DNA of 64,000 bases from Cellulophaga algicola DSM 14237 (lineage in GTDB: Bacteria; Bacteroidota; Bacteroidia; Flavobacteriales; Flavobacteriaceae), in NCBI RefSeq assembly GCF_000186265.1, contig NC_014934.1, positions 3,472,001-3,536,000 on the forward strand, written 5' to 3'. Numbering within the stretch: the stretch's first letter is position 1; each line of letters starts with the position of its first letter. This document shows, piece after piece, positions 8,189-16,793 of this stretch. The notes under the pieces are model-generated. The model had not been told where the DNA came from. It was given only the letters and a program-made list of their open reading frames with translations, and ran no database searches. Made by a program: the position numbers and the translations under genes.

Positions 8189-10701
8189 ATTGTAGTATTA
8201 TTTGTTTTTTTACGGGTATTCCATTTTACTATCTCAAACCAAATAACGGAAATGAAACCAGTAAGCATGGATAAAAATAATTGCTCAAAACTTAAGCTAC
8301 TAAATTGAAAAAAGTGAGTAAAAGGAGGTATAAATAGGAGGGAAGCTGTTATTACTACTGTAATTGCAATAATTAAAGGTACTAAGTTGTTTTTGTATTT
8401 TAAGGTCGTGTATAAGGAATAATAAAAAGACCTATTTATTAATGTTAAAAATATATTGGCAGCAATCAATACTAAAAAGACCATGGTTCTAGTGGTATCT
8501 TCTGTAAAATTTTGAGCTATTCCATATTGATAAATAGAAAGCGTACCTACTGTAATAGCAAGGCCTTGAATAATACTCGTTAAAAGTTCTTTTAGATTAA
8601 AAAAAGTAGTGGTCAAAAGTCTTGGTTTTTGAAGCATAGTATTCTTTTCTAGTGGTTCATTTTCATAGATGATAGAACAGGTAGGGCCCATGATAAGCTC
8701 TAAAAGAATCACGTGTGTTGGAGAAAATATATTGGGAAAAGCCCAACCTAATGCCAAAGGAATAAATACCGTTAGTATGATCGGGATATGTATGGATATA
8801 ATATATTGAATAGCTTTTTTAAGATTGCTATAAATTTTTCTACCCATGGCAATGCTATCTATCATTTTAGAAAGATCATCATCTACGAGAATTAAGGAGG
8901 CTGCTTCTTTAGCTATTTCTGTTCCTTTAGTACCCATAGCAATTCCAAAATGTGCAGCTTTCAAGGCAGGGCCGTCATTAACGCCATCTCCAATCATAGC
9001 AACAACTTCGTTGTTAGCCTTCAACGCATTGATGATTCTTAATTTTGCATCCGGAAACATTCTAGAAAATACCTGTATGTCTTTTACCTTTTCTTGTAAT
9101 TGTTTATCGTCTAATTGCATTAATTCTGTACCCGTCATACCTTTCTCGTAGCCAATAAAATTAACTTCTTTGGCAATAGCACTAGCGGTTGTTGCGGTAT
9201 CTCCTGTAATTAATTTTACGGTAATCCCCGCACGATCAAATTCTTTTAAAACAGCACCAATATTTTTTTTAGGAGGGTCATAAAAGGCAACAAGCCCCAA
9301 AAAGTCAAATAAAAATTCTTGTTGTGTTTCAGGGTAATCTGTTCCTATAAATTTAGCAGTACCAACACCTAGTAATCTGTAGCCTTGATCTCCTAATATG
9401 GTTATCGCTTTTTGAATCTTACCTTTCTCTGTGTCTTTTAAGTTACTTATGGGGAAGAAAGCTTCTGGAGCTCCTTTAGCAGCAATAATTCGTTCTCCTT
9501 GTTGGTTTTCAAAAAGATGTGTCATCATGGGAGGTTTTCCGCCTAACGGGTATTCATGAACCATTTTGTACGCTTGGCGTTCATCAACAGGTATTATTTT
9601 TGAGTATGTTTCATGGAGTGCTATTTCCATAGGGTCAAAAGGAATAGGTTCACTAGACCACATGGCGGCAGTAATTAATTCTTCTTCTAAAAGATTCGTT
9701 TTTTCGGGAATAGGTACTATTTGATCTGATTTGAAAAGATAGAGTTTAACCAAGCTCATTTTATTCTGAGTGATTGTTCCTGTTTTATCTATGCAAATAA
9801 CTGTAGCACTCCCTAAACTTTCTACCGTTTTAATCTGCTTTACCACAATTCCTAATTTCATTAAGCGCCATGATCCAAGGGCCATAAATGTTGTGAATGC
9901 TACGGGAATTTCTTCAGGCAATATACTCATTGCTAAGGTGAGCGCTTTTAGTAAACTTTCTAGTAGATTTAGCGTGTTGTAATAATTAATTCCCCATACG
10001 AACAGAAATGTTATTCCGCCAACAATAGACATTTTCTTAACAAAGCTTGCTATTTGTAATTCTAAAGGAGTTTTCTCTTCCTGTATACTTTCAAGACTTT
10101 TTCCTATTTTACCTAAGGCGGTAGCATTCCCAATTGCGGTGATGGTGGCAATGGCTAAACCACTTGCTACCATAGTTCCTGTATAACATTTATTTTTTTC
10201 AGATTGTGCATCTTTAAAAACCGCCATAGATTCTCCAGTGAGCAGCGATTCATTGACAGAAAAATCATTTGAATGTATAATTACGCCATCGGCGGGAATT
10301 ATAGTTCCTTCTTCTACCATAACACTATCTCCTATTACTAAGTCATGCGTCTGAATTTCTTTAAGTTCACCATCCCTAATAACTTTAGCTTTTGGTTGCG
10401 TAATATTCTTTAGCTTTTCTAAAGCATTTCTACTTTTAGACTCTTGATAGAATGAAATAGAGGCCACTAATACAATAGCAGATGCTAAGAAAATACCATC
10501 GCCTATATTGCCTGTTAGAAAGTAAATTCCTGAAGCAATACTTAATAACAACACCATTGGCTCTTGTAAAATGTCTTTTAGCGCGTCTATAAATTTATGC
10601 TGTTGCTTGTAGTCTAAAGTATTTTTTCCATGCGTTTTACGAGCAGCTAAAACTTCTTGTTCAGACAATCCTTTTATACCAAAATTAACGGGGTCTATCA
10701 T
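8185..10701 (-). CDS. P-type cation-transporting ATPase
   Basis: The 838-residue P-type ATPase has an N-terminal cation-ATPase segment (GLSEQEVLAARKTHGKN), an actuator domain (TGES), the phosphorylation motif DKTGT with D305, the hinge MIGDGVNDGPALK and a C-terminal membrane bundle. The M4 motif is PEEIP rather than the PEGLP of Ca2+ pumps, so the ion (Ca2+, Mn2+, Mg2+, Na+ or other) cannot be named. It resides in the inner membrane. It sits between patatin (14-bp gap) and pfkB (4-bp overlap) in one operon. Similar ATPases occur in stress islands with Usp proteins in other bacteria. Confidence 0.9.
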   Translation of the reverse strand: MIDPVNFGIKGLSEQEVLAARKTHGKNTLDYKQQHKFIDALKDILQEPMVLLLSIASGIYFLTGNIGDGIFLASAIVLVASISFYQESKSRNALEKLKNITQPKAKVIRDGELKEIQTHDLVIGDSVMVEEGTIIPADGVIIHSNDFSVNESLLTGESMAVFKDAQSEKNKCYTGTMVASGLAIATITAIGNATALGKIGKSLESIQEEKTPLELQIASFVKKMSIVGGITFLFVWGINYYNTLNLLESLLKALTLAMSILPEEIPVAFTTFMALGSWRLMKLGIVVKQIKTVESLGSATVICIDKTGTITQNKMSLVKLYLFKSDQIVPIPEKTNLLEEELITAAMWSSEPIPFDPMEIALHETYSKIIPVDERQAYKMVHEYPLGGKPPMMTHLFENQQGERIIAAKGAPEAFFPISNLKDTEKGKIQKAITILGDQGYRLLGVGTAKFIGTDYPETQQEFLFDFLGLVAFYDPPKKNIGAVLKEFDRAGITVKLITGDTATTASAIAKEVNFIGYEKGMTGTELMQLDDKQLQEKVKDIQVFSRMFPDAKLRIINALKANNEVVAMIGDGVNDGPALKAAHFGIAMGTKGTEIAKEAASLILVDDDLSKMIDSIAMGRKIYSNLKKAIQYIISIHIPIILTVFIPLALGWAFPNIFSPTHVILLELIMGPTCSIIYENEPLEKNTMLQKPRLLTTTFFNLKELLTSIIQGLAITVGTLSIYQYGIAQNFTEDTTRTMVFLVLIAANIFLTLINRSFYYSLYTTLKYKNNLVPLIIAITVVITASLLFIPPFTHFFQFSSLSFEQLFLSMLTGFISVIWFEIVKWNTRKKTNNTTI

Positions 10702-10715
10702 ATGTTTGGTTTTAA

Positions 10716-11534
10716 TTAATGGGTAATTGAGAAGCCATTAATTATTTCTAAATTTATGGTGTCAAGCGTTTTTTTCTTATTTTCTTTATTTTTTTCTAAC
10801 GATGCTATAGCAGATTCATACCCTAAGTTAAAAATAGTATCATTATTTTTCATTGAGAAGGTACTAAACTCTTTCATCCGATTTGGCCTGATTAATACAT
10901 CACAGTCTTTGAACTTTTTACTAGTTTCATTTGCCAACATAATATGATAAGATCGTTCCATAATATTGTAGACATGTTTTAAGCTGTCTTTTTCTATTTT
11001 TTGAAAAGGATTGACATACACTCCAACAATCTGATCACATTTATGTTTAATTAAATCTACCGGGAAATTATTTAAAATACCACCATCTGCATAATAACCA
11101 CCATCTATTTCTACGGGAGCAAAAACACCAGGAACTGCAGCAGATGCTAATAATGTTTTAATTAAAGATCCAGTATCAAATACTTTTAAAGTGCCATCTA
11201 ATAAGTTGGTAGCGGTAACAACTAAAGGTATTTTAAGGGCTTTATAATCATCAACGGGGAGGTACTTCTTAAACTGATTGTAGAACTTTTCGGTATCTAA
11301 AAATCCAGGTTTGTTCATGGCGTAATTTGATAATGAGAAAAGTTGAGTAGCATTAAAAAATTCTAAAATTTGTTGCCACGAACAACCACCAGCATATAAA
11401 CCCCCCACTATAGCACCCGCACTAGTACCCGCAATATAGGATGGATAAATATGGTTTTCTTCTAATGCTTTAATGACACCTATATGAGCAATACCTCTTA
11501 CACCACCTCCAGAAAGTACTAAACCTGTATTCAT
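10716..11534 (-). CDS. Patatin-like phospholipase
   Basis: A 272-residue cytoplasmic-type patatin. The oxyanion hole is GGGVRG (residues 9-14), the nucleophile elbow is GTSAG with S38, and the dyad aspartate lies in YYADGGILNNFPV. It is predicted to hydrolyse acyl chains of phospholipids. There is no signal peptide and no outer-membrane barrel, unlike PlpD-type enzymes. It is the first gene of the operon with the ATPase and pfkB. Its promoter has TACTTTCG (11568 to 11561) as a near-consensus -7, with the palindrome at 11592-11603 upstream. Confidence 0.9.
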   Translation of the reverse strand: MNTGLVLSGGGVRGIAHIGVIKALEENHIYPSYIAGTSAGAIVGGLYAGGCSWQQILEFFNATQLFSLSNYAMNKPGFLDTEKFYNQFKKYLPVDDYKALKIPLVVTATNLLDGTLKVFDTGSLIKTLLASAAVPGVFAPVEIDGGYYADGGILNNFPVDLIKHKCDQIVGVYVNPFQKIEKDSLKHVYNIMERSYHIMLANETSKKFKDCDVLIRPNRMKEFSTFSMKNNDTIFNLGYESAIASLEKNKENKKKTLDTINLEIINGFSITH

Positions 11535-11591
11535 ATAATTTACAATCAGATAATTAATATCGAAAGTAGGAAAGATTTATTTTTTTAGACC

Positions 11592-11603
11592 TGACGAATA
11601 TCA
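11592..11603. promoter_or_regulatory. Crp/Fnr-type operator TGACGAATATCA, divergent patatin/sigma promoter
   Basis: The centre at 11597.5 is 29.5 bp from the minus-strand -7 TACTTTCG (patatin operon). It is also 29.5 bp from a plus-strand CAACTTTG (11627-11634; sigma-like gene). It is the second site in the window positioned to serve both directions. Confidence 0.7.
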
Positions 11604-11664
11604 TAGTAAACTTTTATAATATGTTACAACTTTGAGGGAGATTACTTAATAATAAACAAAGATT

Positions 11665-12432
11665 ATGGAAAATATATTAAATCGTTCAGAACAGATAAGT
11701 GAATTTAATTTACTTGTATCCAGTACTTATGTAAACTTAATTCAGCTAAAAAAAGAAGGAGAGACAAAAGCGTTTAATGCGTTGCTTTTAAAAGTTTTAC
11801 CGCAAGTGAAGCAATATGCACAACATAAATTAAATGTAGCGTCAAAAAATGGGAAATTGGATAAAAATAGATTTAAAGCTGATGATATTATAGATCAGCT
11901 ATTTATTGAAGTTTATGACCATATTGATGCCGTAGAGGCTGCGGATGATTTTCATGCTTGGTTATTTAAAAAAGCAGATGAATTAGTAGAAGATTTACTT
12001 GTTGATGAAGAATTTGATACTTATTTTTTTGAAAATGTAGATAATTTTTCAAAACCAGAATGGGATGAAATGGAAGAAAAATATAGTACAGATGGCGATG
12101 GTGATTTTGTAATGCTTGAAGAGTTTGATAATAATCGATATTTAAATAATGATTACTTATTAAATGCTGTTTTTGTAGAGGATAAGGACAAAGAGATTAT
12201 TGCTAATTTAGATAAAGAATTAGGGGCAGAACGTATTAAAAAGCATGCAGATTTAGTTTTATTAGGCTTGCCAAAAACCATGAGTAGTGCTTTTGAATTA
12301 TTCAATACTTATAAATTTAATGTGCACGAAATTTCTAAAATTATAAATACAAGCGTCAGTGAGGTTGAACACTTACTGAAAGAGGCAAAATCAAAAATGA
12401 AATCAAGTTTTTTAAACAGATATATGAATTAA
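11665..12432 (+). CDS. Sigma-70 family (ECF-like) RNA polymerase sigma factor
   Basis: A 255-residue protein with a sigma-region-2-like N-terminal half (KADDIIDQLFIEVYDHI...FHAWLFKKADELVEDLL). It ends in a region-4-like helix-turn-helix (LPKTMSSAFEL...VHEISKIINTSVSEVEHLL). A long acidic linker (about residues 112-175) separates them, making the protein larger than a typical ECF sigma. No anti-sigma gene follows; the next gene (17 bp downstream) is a small helical protein. The promoter shares the palindrome at 11592 with the divergent patatin operon. Assignment as an active sigma factor is probable rather than certain. Confidence 0.7.
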   Translation: MENILNRSEQISEFNLLVSSTYVNLIQLKKEGETKAFNALLLKVLPQVKQYAQHKLNVASKNGKLDKNRFKADDIIDQLFIEVYDHIDAVEAADDFHAWLFKKADELVEDLLVDEEFDTYFFENVDNFSKPEWDEMEEKYSTDGDGDFVMLEEFDNNRYLNNDYLLNAVFVEDKDKEIIANLDKELGAERIKKHADLVLLGLPKTMSSAFELFNTYKFNVHEISKIINTSVSEVEHLLKEAKSKMKSSFLNRYMN

Positions 12433-12449
12433 TTTAAAATAATAGCACA

Positions 12450-12860
12450 ATGAAAACAGTACCTAAAAATCCTAAAACGGCGCTGCTTTTAGGCGCAGGT
12501 TTAGATGTTTTACATCAAGAAAGTAAAGAGTGGTTAGAAGCTATTTCTTTTTGGAGTTATGAGGCTCAGTTTTTTAAAAATCTGTTAGAAAAGGCAAATA
12601 CAAATGAGTCTAGGTACCAACAAATGTTGCAAACATTAGATGACATCTATAATCAGCTTTTTAAATTTCTTAAAAAGGACATTGTTGCCCATGAAAAAAA
12701 TCTTTCTGAACTAACAGAATTAGCAGAAGGATTAAGTGATGAAGCTTACCGAGAAGAGCATAAAAGATTAGGAGAAAGTATGTCTTTATTAACGCAAGAT
12801 TTTAAGGAATTAAAAATGACAATTTTCGACTTTGTTAAACAGCGTAAGCAATTAAATTGA
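12450..12860 (+). CDS. Hypothetical small helical protein
   Basis: These 136 residues are almost entirely predicted alpha-helical, with no signal peptide, no membrane segment and no recognised motif. Charged heptad-like stretches (KDIVAHEKNLSELTELAEGL...HKRLGESMSLLTQDFKEL) suggest a helical bundle. It follows the sigma-like gene by 17 bp, so the two are probably co-expressed. A role as a partner or regulator of that sigma factor is a positional guess. Its last 9 bases overlap the convergent exonuclease III gene. Confidence 0.7.
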   Translation: MKTVPKNPKTALLLGAGLDVLHQESKEWLEAISFWSYEAQFFKNLLEKANTNESRYQQMLQTLDDIYNQLFKFLKKDIVAHEKNLSELTELAEGLSDEAYREEHKRLGESMSLLTQDFKELKMTIFDFVKQRKQLN

Positions 12861-13616
12861 AAGTGTAATTCCTATAGGGCAATGGTCAGACCCCATAATA
12901 TCAGCATAAATAGTAACCTTTTTAATTTTATCTGCTATTGCCTTGCTTACTAAAAAGTAATCAATACGCCAGCCTGTATTGCGCTCTCTAGATTTAAAAC
13001 GGTAACTCCAAAAGGTGTAGGCAACTTCATCTGGGTGTAAAGCTCTAAAAGAGTCTACAAAATCATTCGCTATAAAATTATCCATTCCATCAATTTCTAT
13101 TTGGGTATATCCAGCGGTTTTGTTGTAGTTTGCTTTATCGTTTTTTAAATCTATAGCTTGGTGGGCCACATTAAAATCACCACATGCAATTACAGGTTTT
13201 TTCTTCTCTAAGTTTTTTAAATAAGCTAAAAAATCTTTATCCCATTGTTGGCGGTATTCTAAGCGATCTAATTTTTGTCCAGAATTTGGAACATAGACAT
13301 TCACAAGATAAAAAGAATCATATTCTGTACATAAGATGCGTCCTTCAGTATCATGTACCTCGATGCCCATATTGGGCGTTGCACTTATTGGCGCTTGTTT
13401 ACTTAAAATAGCAGTACCTGAATATCCTTTTTTGTCTGCAGAATTAGAATTAAGACTAAAATTGGATAGCGACTCTAGCGCCTTTGCTACTTCACTATCT
13501 TGAGCTTTTGTTTCTTGTAAGCATAAAATATCTGGAGCCATAGTTTTTACGGCTTCAAAAAAATCTTTTTTTACGGCAGCACGAATACCATTAACATTCC
13601 AAGAAACAATATGCAT
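12852..13616 (-). CDS. xth: Exodeoxyribonuclease III / AP endonuclease
   Basis: This 254-residue endonuclease/exonuclease/phosphatase-fold protein repairs abasic sites and trims 3' ends of DNA. Visible motifs are WNVNGIRAA at the start, LQETKA (metal-binding Glu), NVYVPNSG, GDFNVAH, and the C-terminal GSDHCPI with the catalytic Asp-His. The length matches the family. It stands alone, convergent with the small helical gene, and its upstream region (13617-13721) contains no TGAY-N4-RTCA site, so it may not belong to the stress regulon. Confidence 0.93.
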   Translation of the reverse strand: MHIVSWNVNGIRAAVKKDFFEAVKTMAPDILCLQETKAQDSEVAKALESLSNFSLNSNSADKKGYSGTAILSKQAPISATPNMGIEVHDTEGRILCTEYDSFYLVNVYVPNSGQKLDRLEYRQQWDKDFLAYLKNLEKKKPVIACGDFNVAHQAIDLKNDKANYNKTAGYTQIEIDGMDNFIANDFVDSFRALHPDEVAYTFWSYRFKSRERNTGWRIDYFLVSKAIADKIKKVTIYADIMGSDHCPIGITLSI

Positions 13617-13721
13617 AATTGTGTTTTATTGTGAATAAATTCAGTTCGTATAAATAAGCGATGAAGTTACTAAAATCAGTCTAAAAATTAAAGAATAAAA
13701 TACGAATACATTCCTGATGCT

Positions 13722-14990
13722 TTATCCGAATAAGACATACAATACTCCAAGAATTATAATTCCTCCAAAGCATATGCTTATGAGTTTACGAGTTTCCTTA
13801 GATCCATTGATTAAGCTTATACCTAGTTTTACCACGGTGTTACTTAAGATTGCTGTTATAATTACAGCTGTAGCCGTACTATTATTCCCTGAAGTTTGCG
13901 ATAATTTAGCCATACTAATCGTGATGGCATCTGTATCTGCTAACCCAGCAATTAAGGCAGTATAATACAAGCCATCCTCACCAAAATACGATTTTCCATA
14001 AAAAATAGCAAACCGGATCACTATATAAATAACTCCGAAACCTATAGCATTCACTAAATTTAAAGGGTTTCCTAATTTTATGTTTGAATCAGGAGTGTTT
14101 GTTTGGTTGTTAACTAATACTAACACAGTGCCCAGACAAATAAAAGTCAATATAGCAAAAGGTATCGCGATGGAGGGTATTAATGCACTGTTGAATATGA
14201 AAATTAATAATGCTAATCTAGGAAACATTATGGCGGAGGCTAAAATAATACCCGCACTATATTTTCTTGATAATTCAGGAAACTCTTTGCTTTTTGCAGC
14301 ATAACTCCATGCTACAGCAGTACTGGATATGAGTCCGCCTAACAATGCGGTTAAGAGAATTCCTTTTTTGGAGCCTACAAATTTGACTAGAAAATAACCA
14401 ATAAAGTTTAAGAAGGAGACGATTACGATAACAGATCCAATTTCAAATGGGTTTAGCAAACTGTTAGGTCCTAAGTCTTTGTTAGGTAAAAAGGGAAGTA
14501 TTAACAACGCTATGATGGTAAATTTTATAAAAGCAGATAATTCTTCTGCGGTGATATTGCTTACAACACTATTAAATCTTGTTTTAAGGGACAATAGCGT
14601 TGTAATAATTACAGCGGTCGCAACGGCTTCTCTATACAATTCTCCTGATACCATAAGCCCTAAAACAAAAGTGGTTATTAAAGCGAGATCTGTTGTTAGC
14701 TCATTGGAGTAGGTACTGTTCGATTTTGAAAACTGTCTGAAACCTAAAAATAAAATAAATGCGACCAAGGTTGCAATAGGAAACCATACGCTAAATGAAT
14801 TACTCAAACTTCCAATAACAAAGCCTAGTATGGTAACAATTGGAAAGGTGCGGATACCAGCAAATCCTTCTTCTTTTTTTAATTTATCGTACTCGCGTTC
14901 CAAACCAATGATAAGCCCCATTCCTATACTGATAACAATACCCAGCATATAGCTACCCATGATTTCACTTAAATACGTAGTGGTTTCCAT
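13722..14990 (-). CDS. MgtC/SapB family membrane protein with DUF4010-type domain
   Basis: The 422-residue integral membrane protein has an N-terminal MgtC/SapB-like segment (IGMGLIIGLEREYDKLKKE...GIRTFPIVTILGFV). A long multi-helix C-terminal part resembles the DUF4010 extension (ALLGGLISSTAVAWSYAAKSKE; ALIAGLADTDAITISMAKLS). About 11-12 hydrophobic segments are visible. Substrate and direction are unknown; MgtC itself modulates membrane ATPases. The UbiB gene ends 10 bp upstream of its start, so both are transcribed from the promoter with the palindrome at 16751. Confidence 0.85.
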   Translation of the reverse strand: METTTYLSEIMGSYMLGIVISIGMGLIIGLEREYDKLKKEEGFAGIRTFPIVTILGFVIGSLSNSFSVWFPIATLVAFILFLGFRQFSKSNSTYSNELTTDLALITTFVLGLMVSGELYREAVATAVIITTLLSLKTRFNSVVSNITAEELSAFIKFTIIALLILPFLPNKDLGPNSLLNPFEIGSVIVIVSFLNFIGYFLVKFVGSKKGILLTALLGGLISSTAVAWSYAAKSKEFPELSRKYSAGIILASAIMFPRLALLIFIFNSALIPSIAIPFAILTFICLGTVLVLVNNQTNTPDSNIKLGNPLNLVNAIGFGVIYIVIRFAIFYGKSYFGEDGLYYTALIAGLADTDAITISMAKLSQTSGNNSTATAVIITAILSNTVVKLGISLINGSKETRKLISICFGGIIILGVLYVLFG

Positions 14991-15000
14991 ATATTATGAG

Positions 15001-16683
15001 TTATACATTACGATTCTTGAAAATGGAATAAATGATGGCTAAACCTAAAACAGCAGAAATTAAAAATCCAAGAGCTCCTAAAATAGGGATTCCGTTTACT
15101 TTTGGAGGCATATCTGCAATTACTAGAATAGAAGAACCTATAGATAATGCAGCAATAATTATAGCATATACCATCCGGTTAATGGCCGTTTTAAGCGTGT
15201 CTTTAAGTTCATTTAATCCTTTGTGCTCATGAACAATGACTAGTTTTCCGTTTTTTATTTTGCTTATAATATCATTAATATCTTCCGGAAGAGTATCTAC
15301 TAAATTGGTATAATCCTGAACTCTAGAAATACTCTTTTTTACAAATCGTTTAAAACTTAAACGCTTGCGAATAATGGTAGTCATGTAGGGCTCTAAATTC
15401 TCGGTAATATTAAAATTAGGATTGAGTTTTAGGCCTACTCCTTCTATAATTACTAAGGCGCGAATTAGCATGTATAAATAATGAGGGATAGCAATCTTAT
15501 TGGCGTACAAAATATTTTTAAATTGATTTAAGGTGTTCCCAAGTTTTATATTTTGAATGGCAACATTACTAATACCTTCTAAAAGCTCATTTAAGTCATA
15601 TTCTAAGGTTTTCTCATCAGGAATATCTGTTCTTATGGCAATCTTTTTTAATACTACTATAATTTTTTTCACATCTTTTTTAAAGAATCCGAGCAACAAA
15701 TCCTCTAAAGCTTCTTTATCTTTAGGTATAATGCTGCCCATCATCCCATAATCAATAAAACAAATTCGTTCCAATTCTGGAAGCACAAAAATATTACCTG
15801 GATGCGGATCGGCATGGAAGAATCCAAAATCTAAAACCTGTGTTAAATACAAATCGACACCTAAAGTTGCTACTGCTTTGGTGTCAATATTATTTTCTTC
15901 TAGTTTTTCTATTTCTGAGACCTTAATCCCATCAATATATTCCATGCAAATAACCCGGTCATTACTAAATTCTGGATATGCTTTTGGAACATAAATAAGT
16001 TCATTTTTTTCAAAATTCTTAGCAAAACGAAGCATGTTGTTTAGTTCCTGAGTATAACTAAGTTCTTCATTAATACTCTTTTCAAAAGAATTAATCAATT
16101 GCGTTGGCTGTAATTGCTGTGCTTGAGTGCTGTATTTTTCTAATGCTTTTGCTACATCTTTCATAATTGAAATGTCTGAAGCAATAGTATCTTTTATATT
16201 GGGTCTTTGGATTTTAAAAATAACCCATTCCCCGGTTAGTAATTGTGCCTTATGTACTTGTGCTAAGGAAGCAGCTGCCAATGGCTCAGGAGAAATATAG
16301 GAAAAGCACTCGTTAGTATCAAGCTTTAATTCTTCTGTAATTTTTTTTGAAACATCAAAATTATCCAATGGTTTTACATTGTCTTGTAATTTTTCAAGTT
16401 CTTTTAAAAGCTCTGGAGGAAGCATATCTTGACGATTGCTAATAATCTGGCCCATCTTTACATAACTTGGACCTAATTCTTCCAATACCATTCTGATACG
16501 TTCGTACGTAGAGTAGGAGAGCAATTTATGAGTGTCAGGGTGTTTCTTTAGATAGGTGTTAGGGATTAGGTTTCTAATTGAGGTTGATGCCAATACATCT
16601 TCAAAACCATATTTAGAAAGTACACTAAACAGTGTACCATACCTTTTTAAATCTTGAGTTTTTGGTAATTTCAATGGAGGCAT
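15001..16683 (-). CDS. ABC1/UbiB family atypical kinase (AarF-like)
   Basis: A 560-residue UbiB-family protein. The KxGQ motif (LGPSYVKMGQIISNRQDMLP) and the alanine-rich loop (AAASLAQVHKA) mark the atypical nucleotide-binding N-lobe. HADPHPGNIFV and CFIDYGMMG are the catalytic and metal-binding loops. Two hydrophobic segments at the C-terminus (about 505-555) anchor it in the membrane. UbiB proteins support quinone or lipid metabolism; the flavobacterial substrate is not known. It is the first gene of an operon with the MgtC-like protein. The promoter has an exact -7 TATTTTTG (16727 to 16720), and its leader contains a second inverted repeat. Confidence 0.9.
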   Translation of the reverse strand: MPPLKLPKTQDLKRYGTLFSVLSKYGFEDVLASTSIRNLIPNTYLKKHPDTHKLLSYSTYERIRMVLEELGPSYVKMGQIISNRQDMLPPELLKELEKLQDNVKPLDNFDVSKKITEELKLDTNECFSYISPEPLAAASLAQVHKAQLLTGEWVIFKIQRPNIKDTIASDISIMKDVAKALEKYSTQAQQLQPTQLINSFEKSINEELSYTQELNNMLRFAKNFEKNELIYVPKAYPEFSNDRVICMEYIDGIKVSEIEKLEENNIDTKAVATLGVDLYLTQVLDFGFFHADPHPGNIFVLPELERICFIDYGMMGSIIPKDKEALEDLLLGFFKKDVKKIIVVLKKIAIRTDIPDEKTLEYDLNELLEGISNVAIQNIKLGNTLNQFKNILYANKIAIPHYLYMLIRALVIIEGVGLKLNPNFNITENLEPYMTTIIRKRLSFKRFVKKSISRVQDYTNLVDTLPEDINDIISKIKNGKLVIVHEHKGLNELKDTLKTAINRMVYAIIIAALSIGSSILVIADMPPKVNGIPILGALGFLISAVLGLAIIYSIFKNRNV

Positions 16684-16687
16684 ACTA

Positions 16688-16719
16688 TTTTACGTTACAT
16701 TTTGTGTTGCAACGTAAAA
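16688..16719. repeat. Inverted repeat TTTTACGTT...AACGTAAAA in ubiB leader
   Basis: Nine-base arms (16688-16696 and 16711-16719) are separated by 14 bp, between the -7 element and the start codon of the UbiB gene. The expected transcription start falls inside the right arm, so it could be an operator as well as a leader hairpin. The half-motif ACGTAAAA also occurs near 1009 and near 25412, before usp and cbpA. Confidence 0.5.
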
Positions 16720-16750
16720 CAAAAATAGCACAATATTTGGTGTTTTTAAA

Positions 16751-16762
16751 TGATAAATATCA
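16751..16762. promoter_or_regulatory. Crp/Fnr-type operator TGATAAATATCA before ubiB-mgtC operon
   Basis: It is identical to the site at 4113-4124. The centre at 16756.5 lies exactly 29.5 bp from the first base of the perfect -7 TATTTTTG of the ubiB promoter. The ackA 3' end is 32 bp further right on the same strand. Confidence 0.75.
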
Positions 16763-16793
16763 CTCTCAACAATACCGTTTACTGGAATGGCAC

